A stretch of DNA of 64,000 bases from Actinoplanes oblitus (lineage in GTDB: Bacteria > Actinomycetota > Actinomycetes > Mycobacteriales > Micromonosporaceae), in NCBI RefSeq assembly GCF_030252345.1, contig NZ_CP126980.1, forward strand, positions 5,843,501 through 5,907,500. Reading direction: 5' to 3'. Numbering within the stretch: the stretch's first letter is position 1; every line of letters begins with the position of its first letter. This document shows, piece by piece, positions 25,607 to 33,530 of this stretch. The translations under genes and the position numbers were made by a program. A model generated the notes under the pieces. It was not told where the DNA came from. It made no database searches and was given only the letters and a program-made list of their open reading frames with translations.

Positions 25607-26432
25607 GATCATCACTCCGCGGCTGCTGCGGGAGTGGCCGCTGCCCGATCCGGACGGCGGCAAGGAGGCCCGCGGCACAGTGCTGGTGGTCGGCGGTTCC
25701 CGGTTCAACCCGGGTGCGGTCCTGCTGGCCGGTGAGGCGGCGCTGCGGGCCGGCGCCGGGCGGCTGCAACTGGCGGTCACCGACGAGACCGCGATCCCGC
25801 TGAGCATCGCCGTACCGGAGGCCAAGGTGGTCGGCTTCCCGTCCGGCGGCCGGTCGCTGCCCGAGCAGGTGACCGAGCTGGCGGCGAAGGCCGACGTGAT
25901 CCTGATCGGTCCGGGGCTGGACGACATCGAGCAGACCGACGCGCTGATGCGGCAGGTGCTGGGCGCGGCGGGCCCGGAGACCGGGGTGACGCTCGACGCG
26001 TACGCCCTGGGCGCGCTCAGCAAGGATCCGTCCCTGCTGCGCCAGCGTCGCGCGGTGCTCACCCCGAACCTGACCGAGGCCGCTCACCTGCTGGGCCGGG
26101 AGCCGGGCGACGACCTGGCCGCCGCGAGCCGCGCGCTGGCCGACCGGTACCGCGCGGTGGTCTCGCTGTTCGGGCACATCGCCGAGCCGGACGGCCGGGT
26201 CTGGCGGGAGGAGAGCGCCGACGCCGGCCTGGGCACCTCGGGCAGCGGCGACGTGCGCGCCGGGATCGTCGCCGGGCTGCTCGGGCGGGGCGCGGAGCCG
26301 GCCCAGGCGGCGTGCTGGGCCGCTTTCGCCCACGCGGTCAGCGGGCAGCGGCTGGCGCCACGCCACGGCCGTACCGGGTTCCTGGCCCGCGAGCTGGTCG
26401 ACGAGGTGGCCTTCACGCTTGCCACGATCTGA
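25590..26432 (+). CDS. nnrD: ADP-dependent NAD(P)H-hydrate dehydratase
   Basis: 280 residues of the ribokinase-like YjeF C-terminal family, which dehydrates damaged NAD(P)HX back to NAD(P)H. Visible marks: GTVLVVGGSRFNPGAVLLAG, ILIGPGL, LTPNLTEAAHLLGR and GTSGSGDVRAGIVAGLL, where the Asp of GSGD is the catalytic base. The epimerase (YjeF_N) half is not attached. GTG at 25590 follows AGGAGGAAG, an excellent ribosome site, and overlaps the preceding phosphatase gene. Confidence 0.88.
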   Translation: MPSRPEIITPRLLREWPLPDPDGGKEARGTVLVVGGSRFNPGAVLLAGEAALRAGAGRLQLAVTDETAIPLSIAVPEAKVVGFPSGGRSLPEQVTELAAKADVILIGPGLDDIEQTDALMRQVLGAAGPETGVTLDAYALGALSKDPSLLRQRRAVLTPNLTEAAHLLGREPGDDLAAASRALADRYRAVVSLFGHIAEPDGRVWREESADAGLGTSGSGDVRAGIVAGLLGRGAEPAQAACWAAFAHAVSGQRLAPRHGRTGFLARELVDEVAFTLATI

Positions 26433-26516
26433 CCAAACAAAACGTCCGGAAAAAACACAGCGGATTATCGTACGTTCGTCCGGAACCCGATTATCCCCGG
26501 TGTTCTACTCGACTCC
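26433..26516 (+). promoter_or_regulatory. AT-rich promoter region of lectin gene
   Basis: Much lower GC than the surroundings, with an A-tract near 26450. CGTCCGGA occurs twice and CGATTATC/GGATTATC occurs twice, both about 30 nt apart. These may be direct-repeat regulator sites; no firm -10/-35 is assigned. Confidence 0.35.
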
Positions 26517-27251
26517 ATGCGACGCACTTGGAAGATCTGTGGCGGCGGGGCGTTGTCCGCCGCTTTCCTGTTGATGACCGCGACGCCGGCGATGGCCGAT
26601 TTCGAGTACCCGACGTTCGGCGACACCGGCTCGCTGAGCGTGAACGGCAGCGCCGCGGTGGTCCGGGCCGGTCCCGGGCGGGTGCCGGTGCTGCGCCTCA
26701 CCGACGGCGGGTACGAGCAGATGGGTTCGGCCTGGGTCAACGACAAGGTCGACGTCACGAAGTCGTTCGACACGACGTTCGAGGTGCTGCTGGACGGTCG
26801 TGGCATCGGCGCGGACGGCATCGCGTTCGTGCTGCAGGCGTCCGGGCCACGGGCGCTCGGCGGCTGGGGCGGCGGTCTCGGATATCGCGGCCTGAAACGC
26901 AGTGTCGCTATTGAATTCGACGATTATCAGAATGGTCCGGACCCGAGCGACAATCACGTCGGACTGGTCGTGAACAACAATCCCGATCATCACCTCGCCA
27001 CCGCCGCGGCACCGGTTCCGCTGTTCGGGGCGCCGTTCCGGGCCCGGGTCGTCTACGACTCGCCGGCGCGGAACCTGCGGGTGTACCTGGGCGGGCCGGG
27101 CGGCGAGGCGGAACCGCACCTGATCCTCGACCGGGCCGTGGACCTGAGCCGGTATGTCGGCTCGCCGACGGCCTGGGCCGGGTTCACCGGCGCCACCGGC
27201 AACGTCGGGTCCACCCAGGACATCCTGTCCTGGTCGTTCAGCACCCGATAG
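26517..27251 (+). CDS. Secreted L-type lectin-domain protein
   Basis: 244 residues. The N-terminus MRRTWKICGGGALSAAF runs into a hydrophobic core ending ATPAMA, a Sec signal. The mature protein is all-beta: SFDTTFEVLL, GADGIAFVLQ, SVAIEFDDYQNG and DNHVGLVVNNN are the strand and metal/carbohydrate-loop segments of legume-type (L-type) lectins, where Asp and Asn bind Ca/Mn and sugar. It ends with QDILSWSFST. It probably binds extracellular glycans. A strong hairpin follows. Confidence 0.8.
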   Translation: MRRTWKICGGGALSAAFLLMTATPAMADFEYPTFGDTGSLSVNGSAAVVRAGPGRVPVLRLTDGGYEQMGSAWVNDKVDVTKSFDTTFEVLLDGRGIGADGIAFVLQASGPRALGGWGGGLGYRGLKRSVAIEFDDYQNGPDPSDNHVGLVVNNNPDHHLATAAAPVPLFGAPFRARVVYDSPARNLRVYLGGPGGEAEPHLILDRAVDLSRYVGSPTAWAGFTGATGNVGSTQDILSWSFSTR

Positions 27252-27276
27252 CCGTCGTTCAGCACCCGAGGGACAC

Positions 27277-27313
27277 CGCGGGCCCCGGCCGCCGGTCGCG
27301 GCCGGGGCCCGCG
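27277..27313. terminator. Bidirectional terminator hairpin
   Basis: A perfect 16-bp inverted repeat, GC-only, around a 5-nt loop, between the convergent lectin and Zn-ADH genes. Confidence 0.75.
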
Positions 27314-27317
27314 AGGC

Positions 27318-28487
27318 TCAGGGCAGGAAGACGGCGCGGACGCAGTCGTCCTCCTTCTCCTTGAAGATCCGGTAACCCTCCGGTGCCCGGTCCAGTGGCA
27401 GCACGTGAGTGGCCAGGTGCTCGGTCACCAGCTCACCCTTGGCCATCCGGTCCAGCAGCATCGGGATGTACCGCTGCCCGTGCATCTGCGCACCGCGTAC
27501 CGTAAGGCCCTTGTTCATCAGGGCGCCGAGCGGGAACTTGTCGACGAATCCGGCGTAGACCCCGAGGACGAACACCGAGCCGCCCTTGCGGCAGGCGTGG
27601 ATCGCCTCGCGGACCGCGATCGGCCGGTCGGTCTGCAGCCGCAGCTGCTGCTTGATCTGGTCGTAACCGAAGTGCGGGCCGGGCGCGTGCGCCTCCATGC
27701 CGACCGCCTCGATGCAGACGTCCGGGCCCCGGCCGCCGCTGCGCTCCCGCAACTCCCCGGCGACGTCGGTCCTCTCGTAGTTCAGCGTCTCCGCGCCGAC
27801 GTGCTGCTCCACCTGCCGCAGCCGGTTGTCCAGGCGGTCGATGACGATCACCCGGTCGGCACCGAGCAGCACCGCGGCCCGGGCGGCCATCTGCCCGACC
27901 GCGCCGGCTCCCCAGACGGCCACCACGTCACCCGGCTTGACCCCGGACAGGTCGGCGCCCATCCAGCCGGTCGCCGCCGAGTCGGAGGCGAACAGCGCCC
28001 GTTCGTCGCTCACGCCGTCCGGCACGGTGAACGCGCCGACGTCGGCGAACGGCACCCGGATGAACTCGGCGTGGCTGCCCGCGTTGCCGCCCATCGCGTG
28101 CGAGTAGCCGAAGCAGCCGCTGGGCGCGTGGCCCCACAGCGTCTCGGTGATCGCCGGGTTGGTGTTGCCGTTGTCGCAGAGCGAGTAGAGCTTCTGGTCG
28201 CAGTACCAGCAGCTGCCGCAGGCGATGAACGACGAGACCACCACCCGGTCGCCGACCCGGTGGTTGCGCACGTCCGGCCCGGTCTCCACCACCTCGCCGA
28301 GGAACTCGTGCCCGAGCACGTCGCCCTTCTGCATGAACGGGATGTACCCGCCGAGCAGGTGCAGGTCGGAACCGCAGGTCACGGTGCGGGTCACCTTGAC
28401 GATGATGTCGCCGGGGTTGCGCAGCTCCGGATCCGGGACGGTACCGACGGCCAGCTTGTTGACGCCCTGCCACTGCAACGCCTTCAC
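27318..28487 (-). CDS. Zinc-dependent alcohol dehydrogenase (formaldehyde-DH-like)
   Basis: 389 residues of medium-chain dehydrogenase type. Catalytic zinc ligands appear in TCGSDLHLLGG and LGHEFLGEV; the structural zinc lobe is CGSCWYCDQKLYSLC; the NAD site is VVAVWGAGAVGQMAAR. It resembles the glutathione-independent formaldehyde/long-chain Zn-ADH group of actinomycetes. GTG start overlaps the upstream gene's stop (GTGA). A close paralogue with the same neighbour lies at 48.9-50.1 kb. Confidence 0.88.
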   Translation of the reverse strand: MKALQWQGVNKLAVGTVPDPELRNPGDIIVKVTRTVTCGSDLHLLGGYIPFMQKGDVLGHEFLGEVVETGPDVRNHRVGDRVVVSSFIACGSCWYCDQKLYSLCDNGNTNPAITETLWGHAPSGCFGYSHAMGGNAGSHAEFIRVPFADVGAFTVPDGVSDERALFASDSAATGWMGADLSGVKPGDVVAVWGAGAVGQMAARAAVLLGADRVIVIDRLDNRLRQVEQHVGAETLNYERTDVAGELRERSGGRGPDVCIEAVGMEAHAPGPHFGYDQIKQQLRLQTDRPIAVREAIHACRKGGSVFVLGVYAGFVDKFPLGALMNKGLTVRGAQMHGQRYIPMLLDRMAKGELVTEHLATHVLPLDRAPEGYRIFKEKEDDCVRAVFLP

Positions 28488-28912
28488 AGCAGTCCTCCCT
28501 CGCGGCCGTGCCGGGTGGCGGCCTGCAGCGGCCGGTTCAGCGGCGTGGTCTCGGTGGTCGCCGGGCCGGAGGGCAGCAGCACGTCACCGGCTTCCAGCAG
28601 CGACCGCGTCTCGCGCAGGGCGCGGCGCACCTCGCCGTCGGTGACCGGCGAGCCGTCCGGCACCCGCACCGAGATCTCGGTGCCCCGGTCCCCCGGCGCG
28701 GCGGCCAGGCTGATCTCCACCTGGTGCGCGATCTCGCGCAGCGAACCCGGCAGCTGCGTCGCCTCCAGCTCCGGCAGTGGCTTGTAGACGGTCACCACGT
28801 GCCGGCGGCGTGCCCCGGACGCGGGACCGCGCCGGCGACGGGCCGCGACCACCGTCGCGGCTCCGGCCGCGAGCGGCCCGATGATCAAGAACGCTTTTCG
28901 TGTACGACCCAT
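28484..28912 (-). CDS. Membrane-anchored protein with degenerate SRPBCC-like tail
   Basis: 142 residues. A hydrophobic stretch at ~8-24 (FLIIGPLAAGAATVVAA) is followed by Arg-rich sequence, suggesting an N-terminal anchor. The rest, GDRGTEISVRV then RRALRETRSLLEAGDV, parallels TEVHVVLVY and RRLKQVLETGEV in the SRPBCC protein at 48.4 kb, which also precedes a Zn-ADH. It is thus probably a shortened, diverged relative. Its stop overlaps the ADH start, so they are co-translated. Function unknown. Confidence 0.7.
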   Translation of the reverse strand: MGRTRKAFLIIGPLAAGAATVVAARRRRGPASGARRRHVVTVYKPLPELEATQLPGSLREIAHQVEISLAAAPGDRGTEISVRVPDGSPVTDGEVRRALRETRSLLEAGDVLLPSGPATTETTPLNRPLQAATRHGREGGLL

Positions 28913-28992
28913 GGGTCCCGCTTACCTCAGGAGCCCCGCGCTAAACCGGCGACCGGTTTGCGCCGGCCGATACGTGGTAAACGGGGAGTGCC

Positions 28993-29343
28993 ATGCCGAA
29001 CCTGACACACATCGCCGCCGCGGCTCGCGCCGGCTGGGGCTGCGCCCTGCTGCTCGCACCGGAAACCCTGCTACGGCTGGGCGGGCGGCCGGCGCCGGCC
29101 CCGGCGCTGACCGCGCTCGCCCGGGTGCTCGGCGCCCGCCAGATCGTCCAGGCGGCCGTCCTCACCGCCTGGCCGGCCGGGGCGGTGGCCCGGTGCGGCG
29201 CCGCCGTGGACGTCCTGCACGCGACGAGCGATCTCGGGTACGCCGCGGCGTCACCGCGCCACCGGCCGGTCGTCCTGCTCGACGCGGCCATCGGAGCCGG
29301 TCTCGCGGCCGCCGGACGCCGGCTCGCGGCCCGCACCGGGTAG
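28993..29343 (+). CDS. Hypothetical Ala-rich membrane protein
   Basis: 116 residues with three or four weakly hydrophobic segments (ALLLAPETLLRL, LGARQIVQAAVL, VVLLDAAIGAGLAAAG). The ATG at 28993 has GGGGAG 5 nt upstream. It is followed 9 nt later by an epimerase gene, so they form an operon. I do not recognise a characterised family; similar small membrane proteins are common in actinobacteria. Confidence 0.65.
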   Translation: MPNLTHIAAAARAGWGCALLLAPETLLRLGGRPAPAPALTALARVLGARQIVQAAVLTAWPAGAVARCGAAVDVLHATSDLGYAAASPRHRPVVLLDAAIGAGLAAAGRRLAARTG

Positions 29344-29352
29344 GCGGCGGGC

Positions 29353-30378
29353 ATGCGGATCGTGGTGACCGGCGCGAGCGGGAACATCGGCACCGCCCTG
29401 CTGGGCTGGCTGGCCGCCCGCCCCGAGATCACCGCGATCGCCGGCATCGCGCGCCGGGTGCCGCCGGCCGGGGCCGGGCCACCCTACGACCGGGTCAGCT
29501 GGCACCCGGTCGACGTGGCCGGGCCGGCCGCCGCCGGCGAACTGGCCGGCATCTTCCGGGGCGCCGCCGCCGTCGTGCATCTGGCCTGGCACATCGTCGG
29601 CGGCCACGATCGCCGGGCGCAGGCGCGCACCAACCGGGTGGGCTCCGCCGCGGTGCTGGCCGCCTGCCTCACGGCCGGGGTGCCGCACCTGGTGCACCTC
29701 TCGTCGGCGGCCGTCTACTCGCCGCGGACCGGGGACCTCGCGGTACCGGAGAGCTGGCCGCGGCGGGGCTGCGAACGCTCCGCCTACAGCCGGGACAAGG
29801 TGGCCGTGGAGGACCTGCTGGACCGGGTGCGGGCGGAACGGCGCGACCTGCGGATCACCCGGATCCGGCCGCCGGCGGTGCTGCAACCGGCCGCGGCGGG
29901 TGATCTGGCACGGCTCGCGCTGGGGCGGCTCGCCCCGCTGGCCGAGCCACTCGGCGCGCGGGCGGTGGTGCTGCCGTTGCCGGGCTCGGCGACGCTGCAG
30001 GTGGTGGCGGCGGCCGACGTCGCGGACCTGATCGGGCGGGCGGTGCTGGCTCGGGCGGCCGGCGCGTTCAACGTGGCCGGCGAGCCGGTGCTGAGCGCGC
30101 GGGTGCTGGCGCGGCTGCTCGGCGGCCGGCATCTGCCGACGCCGCGTGCGGTGGTGCGCGGGCTGCTCGGCGCCGCGTGGTGGCTGCGGGTGCAGCCGCT
30201 CGACGCGTCCTGGGCCGACCTGCTGCTGGACACCCCGTTGCTGGACTGCGCGCGGGCCGGGGTGGAGCTGGGCTGGCGGCCCCGGCACGACGCCCGGCTG
30301 ACGGTGGTCGCGACGCGGCGGGCGATCGCCGGGGGTGCGGGGACGGCGAGCCCGCGGCTGCGCCGGGCCGGCGGATGA
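29353..30378 (+). CDS. NAD-dependent epimerase/dehydratase
   Basis: 341 residues, extended-SDR fold. MRIVVTGASGNIGTALLGWL is the TGxxGxxG nucleotide site; VVHLAWHIVGG and HLSSAAVYSP carry the substrate-side strands, and the catalytic YxxxK is SAYSRDKVAVE. Known relatives act on nucleotide sugars, but this shorter group is of unknown substrate. It follows the small membrane protein by 9 nt. Confidence 0.85.
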   Translation: MRIVVTGASGNIGTALLGWLAARPEITAIAGIARRVPPAGAGPPYDRVSWHPVDVAGPAAAGELAGIFRGAAAVVHLAWHIVGGHDRRAQARTNRVGSAAVLAACLTAGVPHLVHLSSAAVYSPRTGDLAVPESWPRRGCERSAYSRDKVAVEDLLDRVRAERRDLRITRIRPPAVLQPAAAGDLARLALGRLAPLAEPLGARAVVLPLPGSATLQVVAAADVADLIGRAVLARAAGAFNVAGEPVLSARVLARLLGGRHLPTPRAVVRGLLGAAWWLRVQPLDASWADLLLDTPLLDCARAGVELGWRPRHDARLTVVATRRAIAGGAGTASPRLRRAGG

Positions 30379-30442
30379 GCGGCGCGTCCCGCCGCGGGGG
30401 GCTCGCCGGCGCGTACCGGCCTCGGGCTTGTCCTGTCCTCCG

Positions 30443-31654
30443 TCACTCACCGGGGACGGTTATGCCCTCCTTGAGCAGGCGGCGGACCAGGACCAGACGG
30501 TCGTCGTCGTCGGCCAGCGGCAACTCGCCGACCCGGTGCGGCCGGCCGTCGAGGACCAGGCGCAGGGCCGGCTCGCAGTAGGCGGGAAGGCGCAGGCTCC
30601 GCCCGGTCAGCCGGAGGATCACCTCGTCACCCGCCTGTTCCAGATCCCAGCGCAGCCCGGGCCGGACCCGGACCTCGTCGTGCGGACCGAGCGCCGCGGC
30701 GAAGTCGAGCTGGGCGAGCGGACTGAGCGGCGCCGGGCGCGCCTGCGGCCAGGACCGCTCGCGGAGACGTCCGGCGATCGCCACCGGGTCCGCGGTGGGC
30801 AGCCAGGCGCGCAGCGCGTCGACGGTCGCGGTGAGCTCGGCGGCGACGGTTTCCGGGTCGGTGAGATCTTTCCCGTACGGCAGGCTCGCCCGCAGCCGCG
30901 GATCGCCGGCCGCCGCCGTGAGCAGCTCCTCGACCAGCGCGTACCTGGTCAGCCCGCGAATACCGACGGTCAGGTGCAGCGACCGGGAACCCTGCGCCCG
31001 CGCCGAGTGCAGCCACCCGCGCGGCAGGTAGAGCGCGTCACCGGGACGCAGCACCACGTCGAGAGCCGGTTCGCCCTCGGCGGTGGCGGCCACCTCGTCG
31101 GCGCGCCCGCCCCACGGCTGCTCCTCCAGCGGATCGGGGAGCACCGGCGGGTGCACGCACCAGCGCTTCTCCCCCTCGGCCTGGAGGACGAACACGTCGT
31201 GGGTGTCGTAGTGGGTGGCGAAGCCCTGGCTGTCCGGGGGCGTCAGGTACGCGTTGACCTGCAGGGGGCGGCGGAGTTCGGCGCCGAGGCCGGCGGCCAG
31301 GTCGACGATCGGCGGCCAGAGGCGGTGCAGGCCCTGCAGGACCAGGGTGGCTCCGTCGGCGTACAGGCGCATCACCTGCTCGTCGTGGACCTGGTCGGAG
31401 ATCTCGGCGCCGGCGCCGCCGGAGCCGGTGTAGCGGGCGGCGGGCAGCACCTTGCCCTGCCGGGCCACTCGCAGGAAGGGGGTACGCAGGCCGCGCCGGC
31501 TCAGCAGTTCGTCCACCGCCGCCGCGGAGAGCAGGCCGCGGAAACCATCCGGGCCGCCGAGGTCGGCGGCCCGGGACAGCAGGGGCTGACGACCCCAGTA
31601 GGTCGCCGCGAACGCATCCCGGCCGACCGCGACGACCTGGCTGAGGACCGTCAT
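30443..31654 (-). CDS. JmjC/cupin Fe(II)/2-oxoglutarate oxygenase
   Basis: 403 residues. A cupin_4/JmjC domain (ribosomal-oxygenase-like) is shown by THYDTHDVFVLQ, with the HxD iron ligands at His148 and Asp150, GEKRWCVHPP, and PGDALYLPRGWLHSA, with the distal His at 216. A C-terminal dimer/winged region follows, as in bacterial YcfD and eukaryotic MINA/NO66. Those enzymes hydroxylate Arg or His of ribosomal proteins. Here the gene overlaps a small repeat-peptide gene by ATGA, suggesting that peptide as the substrate. Direct comparison with known members would be needed to place it. Confidence 0.85.
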   Translation of the reverse strand: MTVLSQVVAVGRDAFAATYWGRQPLLSRAADLGGPDGFRGLLSAAAVDELLSRRGLRTPFLRVARQGKVLPAARYTGSGGAGAEISDQVHDEQVMRLYADGATLVLQGLHRLWPPIVDLAAGLGAELRRPLQVNAYLTPPDSQGFATHYDTHDVFVLQAEGEKRWCVHPPVLPDPLEEQPWGGRADEVAATAEGEPALDVVLRPGDALYLPRGWLHSARAQGSRSLHLTVGIRGLTRYALVEELLTAAAGDPRLRASLPYGKDLTDPETVAAELTATVDALRAWLPTADPVAIAGRLRERSWPQARPAPLSPLAQLDFAAALGPHDEVRVRPGLRWDLEQAGDEVILRLTGRSLRLPAYCEPALRLVLDGRPHRVGELPLADDDDRLVLVRRLLKEGITVPGE

Positions 31655-31914
31655 CCGGCCGCCGGGCCGTCGGCGGCTCCGTCGTGGCCGGCCGGGTTGG
31701 CGCCGCCGTCGGCCGGGCCCTCGCCGGCCGCACCGCCGTCCGCGCCACCGTCGACCGCGTTGGGGTTCGCACCGCCGTCGGCCGGGCCCTCGTTACCCGC
31801 GCCGCCGTCCGCGCCGCCGTCGCGGCCGACCGGGTTGGCGCCGCCGTCCGCCGGACCCTCGCCGTTCAGGCCGTCCGGGTCCGAGCTGATGATTTCCTGA
31901 TCACTGAGTCCCAT
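31651..31914 (-). CDS. Repeat peptide, putative substrate of JmjC oxygenase
   Basis: 87 residues. A short leader-like start, MGLSDQEIISSDPDG, is followed by three repeats of about 23 residues: EGPADGGANP, a variable triplet, then DGGADGGA. It is made almost only of Gly, Ala, Asp, Asn, Pro and Glu, with no Cys or Lys and no hydrophobic segment. Four nucleotides overlap the oxygenase start, so the two are translated together. The layout resembles a RiPP-type precursor with modifying enzyme, with Asp/Asn as possible hydroxylation sites; that role is inference. Confidence 0.65.
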   Translation of the reverse strand: MGLSDQEIISSDPDGLNGEGPADGGANPVGRDGGADGGAGNEGPADGGANPNAVDGGADGGAAGEGPADGGANPAGHDGAADGPAAG

Positions 31915-31944
31915 GACCGGTCGATGTACCCCGGAAGATCGCTG

Positions 31945-32303
31945 TTAATCCATCACTTCCGGGCCGCCGAAGGTTTCCAGAACGCGGCTGATCCGGAGCA
32001 GCTGGTGCACGAGCGGGCTCACGTGGTGATGGTGAACCGGCAACCCGCCGCCCCCGCCCACTCGTGACACACCAGCAGGGCCCGGATCCCCGCCGCGTCG
32101 AGAAAGCGCAGCCCCCGGGCATCGCACGTGATCGCCCGCCCGGGATGCTCGCGGACCGTCGCGCGGATCGCGTCGGAGAACCCGCCGACCTCCTCACGGT
32201 CCAGCTCACCGTGCAGAGTCAGCCGCACCGCACCGCCGTCGTCGTCGAGCGCCCGCACCCGCAGGGTGTGAACCGACTCGCCCAGGCCGGAAGAGTTCAT
32301 CAC
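31945..32303 (-). pseudogene. STAS-domain anti-sigma antagonist, frameshifted near 3' end
   Basis: The frame from 32303 gives an STAS protein: VRLTLHGELDREEVGGFSD, then ARGLRFLDAAGIRALL, where the Ser normally phosphorylated by the anti-sigma kinase is replaced by Asp-Ala (LDAAG; family LDSSG). It stops at RFTITT (32019). A shifted frame continues the expected C-terminus, VSPLVHQLLRISRVLETF to a stop at 31945. One base change near 32025 would restore a single 119-residue protein. Either a true frameshift or a sequencing error; even truncated, the core fold is nearly complete. Confidence 0.65.
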
Positions 32304-32418
32304 CGCTCCTACCGCGTCGGTTCGTCCGGTGCCCCGCGTCGCTGACGGCGCGACCGAATTATCCGCCGGGACGGAGATCCACGGGCCCGTTACGCCGGAT
32401 CGCCGCGGCGCGGGCCCG

Positions 32419-33435
32419 TCAGGTGGACTCGCGGACGATCAGCCGCATCCGTACGGCGCCCACCACCCCGGGCTCGGCCGGCTCCTCGACCAGCCGATGC
32501 ACCAGCGCGGCCAGCTCGTCGGCGGAGCCGGGCTCGATCCGCACGGAGGTGAGGGCGGGCCTGGCGATCCGGGCCGGCAGCAGGTCGTCGGCGCCGGCCA
32601 CGGCCACCGACCCGGGCACCTCGAGGCCGACCTCCTGCAGGGCCCGGACCAGCAACAACGCGTACTCGTCGTTGTAGGCGAAGACGCCGTCGAAGCCGGG
32701 CCAGGCGCGGGCCAGGGCGAGCGCGTCGTCCCAGTCGTAGCGCAGCGGCACCGGCGTCACCTCGGCCCCCGGTCCCCCGGCGGCCTGGCGTACGCCGGCC
32801 AGCCGCTCCGCGGCGAACACGTCGAGGCCGCGCTCGCCGGGCATCAGCACGGCCAGGCGGCGACGACCGCGCTCGATCAGATGGGCGGCGGCGAGCCGGC
32901 CGAGCTCGTCCTGCCGGAAGATCATCGTGTGCGCGCCGGGCACCGGCTCGCCCCCGGTCGCGATGACGGCACGCACCCCGGCGGTGCGCAGCAGCTCGAC
33001 CGCGGCCGGGGTGAGCCCGGGAACCGGCGCGAGCACCGCGGCCGGCCGCATCTCCGCCCAGACGCGCGCCACCTCGACCGGGTCGGCGCCGCGCCCGCCG
33101 TGCAGGACCAGCGTGTAACCGTGCTCGTGCAGCGCCAGCTGCAGCTCGTCGAGCCAGTCGCTGACCAGCCGGCCGATCGCGGCCTGGCTGGCCGGCATCA
33201 GCACCAGGTTGCTGCGGCCGGCGCGCAGGGCGCGGGCGGCGGCGTGGCTGACATAGCCCAGCTGCTCGGCGGCGGCGCGGACCCGGGCGCGGGTGGCGTC
33301 GCTGACCCGGCCGGGCTCGGTGTCGTTGAGGACGAACGAGACGGTGGCGCGGGAGACCCCGGCCAGGCGTGCGACGTCGGCGCTGGTCGCGCGTGCGGGA
33401 TGGGGGCGTCCGGGCATCGTCCGACATCGTGTCAC
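32419..33435 (-). CDS. LacI family transcriptional regulator
   Basis: 338 residues. The HTH TSADVARLAGVSRATVSFVL with the hinge VSDATRARVRAAAEQLGYV is diagnostic; a periplasmic-binding-like sensor domain follows, ending IEPGSADELAALVHRL. The GTG at 33433-33435 has GAGGGGA 7 nt upstream; an internal ATG at 33415-33417 is possible. Divergent from an MFS gene with two palindromic operators between, so it likely represses the MFS-hydrolase-SurE operon and responds to a sugar-like ligand. Confidence 0.9.
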   Translation of the reverse strand: MTRCRTMPGRPHPARATSADVARLAGVSRATVSFVLNDTEPGRVSDATRARVRAAAEQLGYVSHAAARALRAGRSNLVLMPASQAAIGRLVSDWLDELQLALHEHGYTLVLHGGRGADPVEVARVWAEMRPAAVLAPVPGLTPAAVELLRTAGVRAVIATGGEPVPGAHTMIFRQDELGRLAAAHLIERGRRRLAVLMPGERGLDVFAAERLAGVRQAAGGPGAEVTPVPLRYDWDDALALARAWPGFDGVFAYNDEYALLLVRALQEVGLEVPGSVAVAGADDLLPARIARPALTSVRIEPGSADELAALVHRLVEEPAEPGVVGAVRMRLIVREST

Positions 33436-33481
33436 GCCGAATCCCCTCTAGCGCCGCGGGGGCAAGCTGTGTGAACATTCG

Positions 33482-33510
33482 CGTTACACGAGTAACGTTA
33501 CACGTGTAAC
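33482..33510. promoter_or_regulatory. Tandem LacI-type operators
   Basis: CGTTAC-ACGA-GTAACG (33482-33497) and the perfect palindrome GTTACACGTGTAAC (33497-33510) share one base and the GTTAC half-site, so four half-sites are spaced regularly. They lie 21 nt before the MFS start, a repressor position. Confidence 0.7.
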
Positions 33511-33530
33511 CACGATGGGTGGTCGCTTCC

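Noticed and set aside
30443..32303. Lanthipeptide or graspetide cluster around the repeat peptide
   Set aside because: The peptide has no Cys, and no lanthionine synthetase or ATP-grasp gene lies nearby; only the JmjC oxygenase is present.
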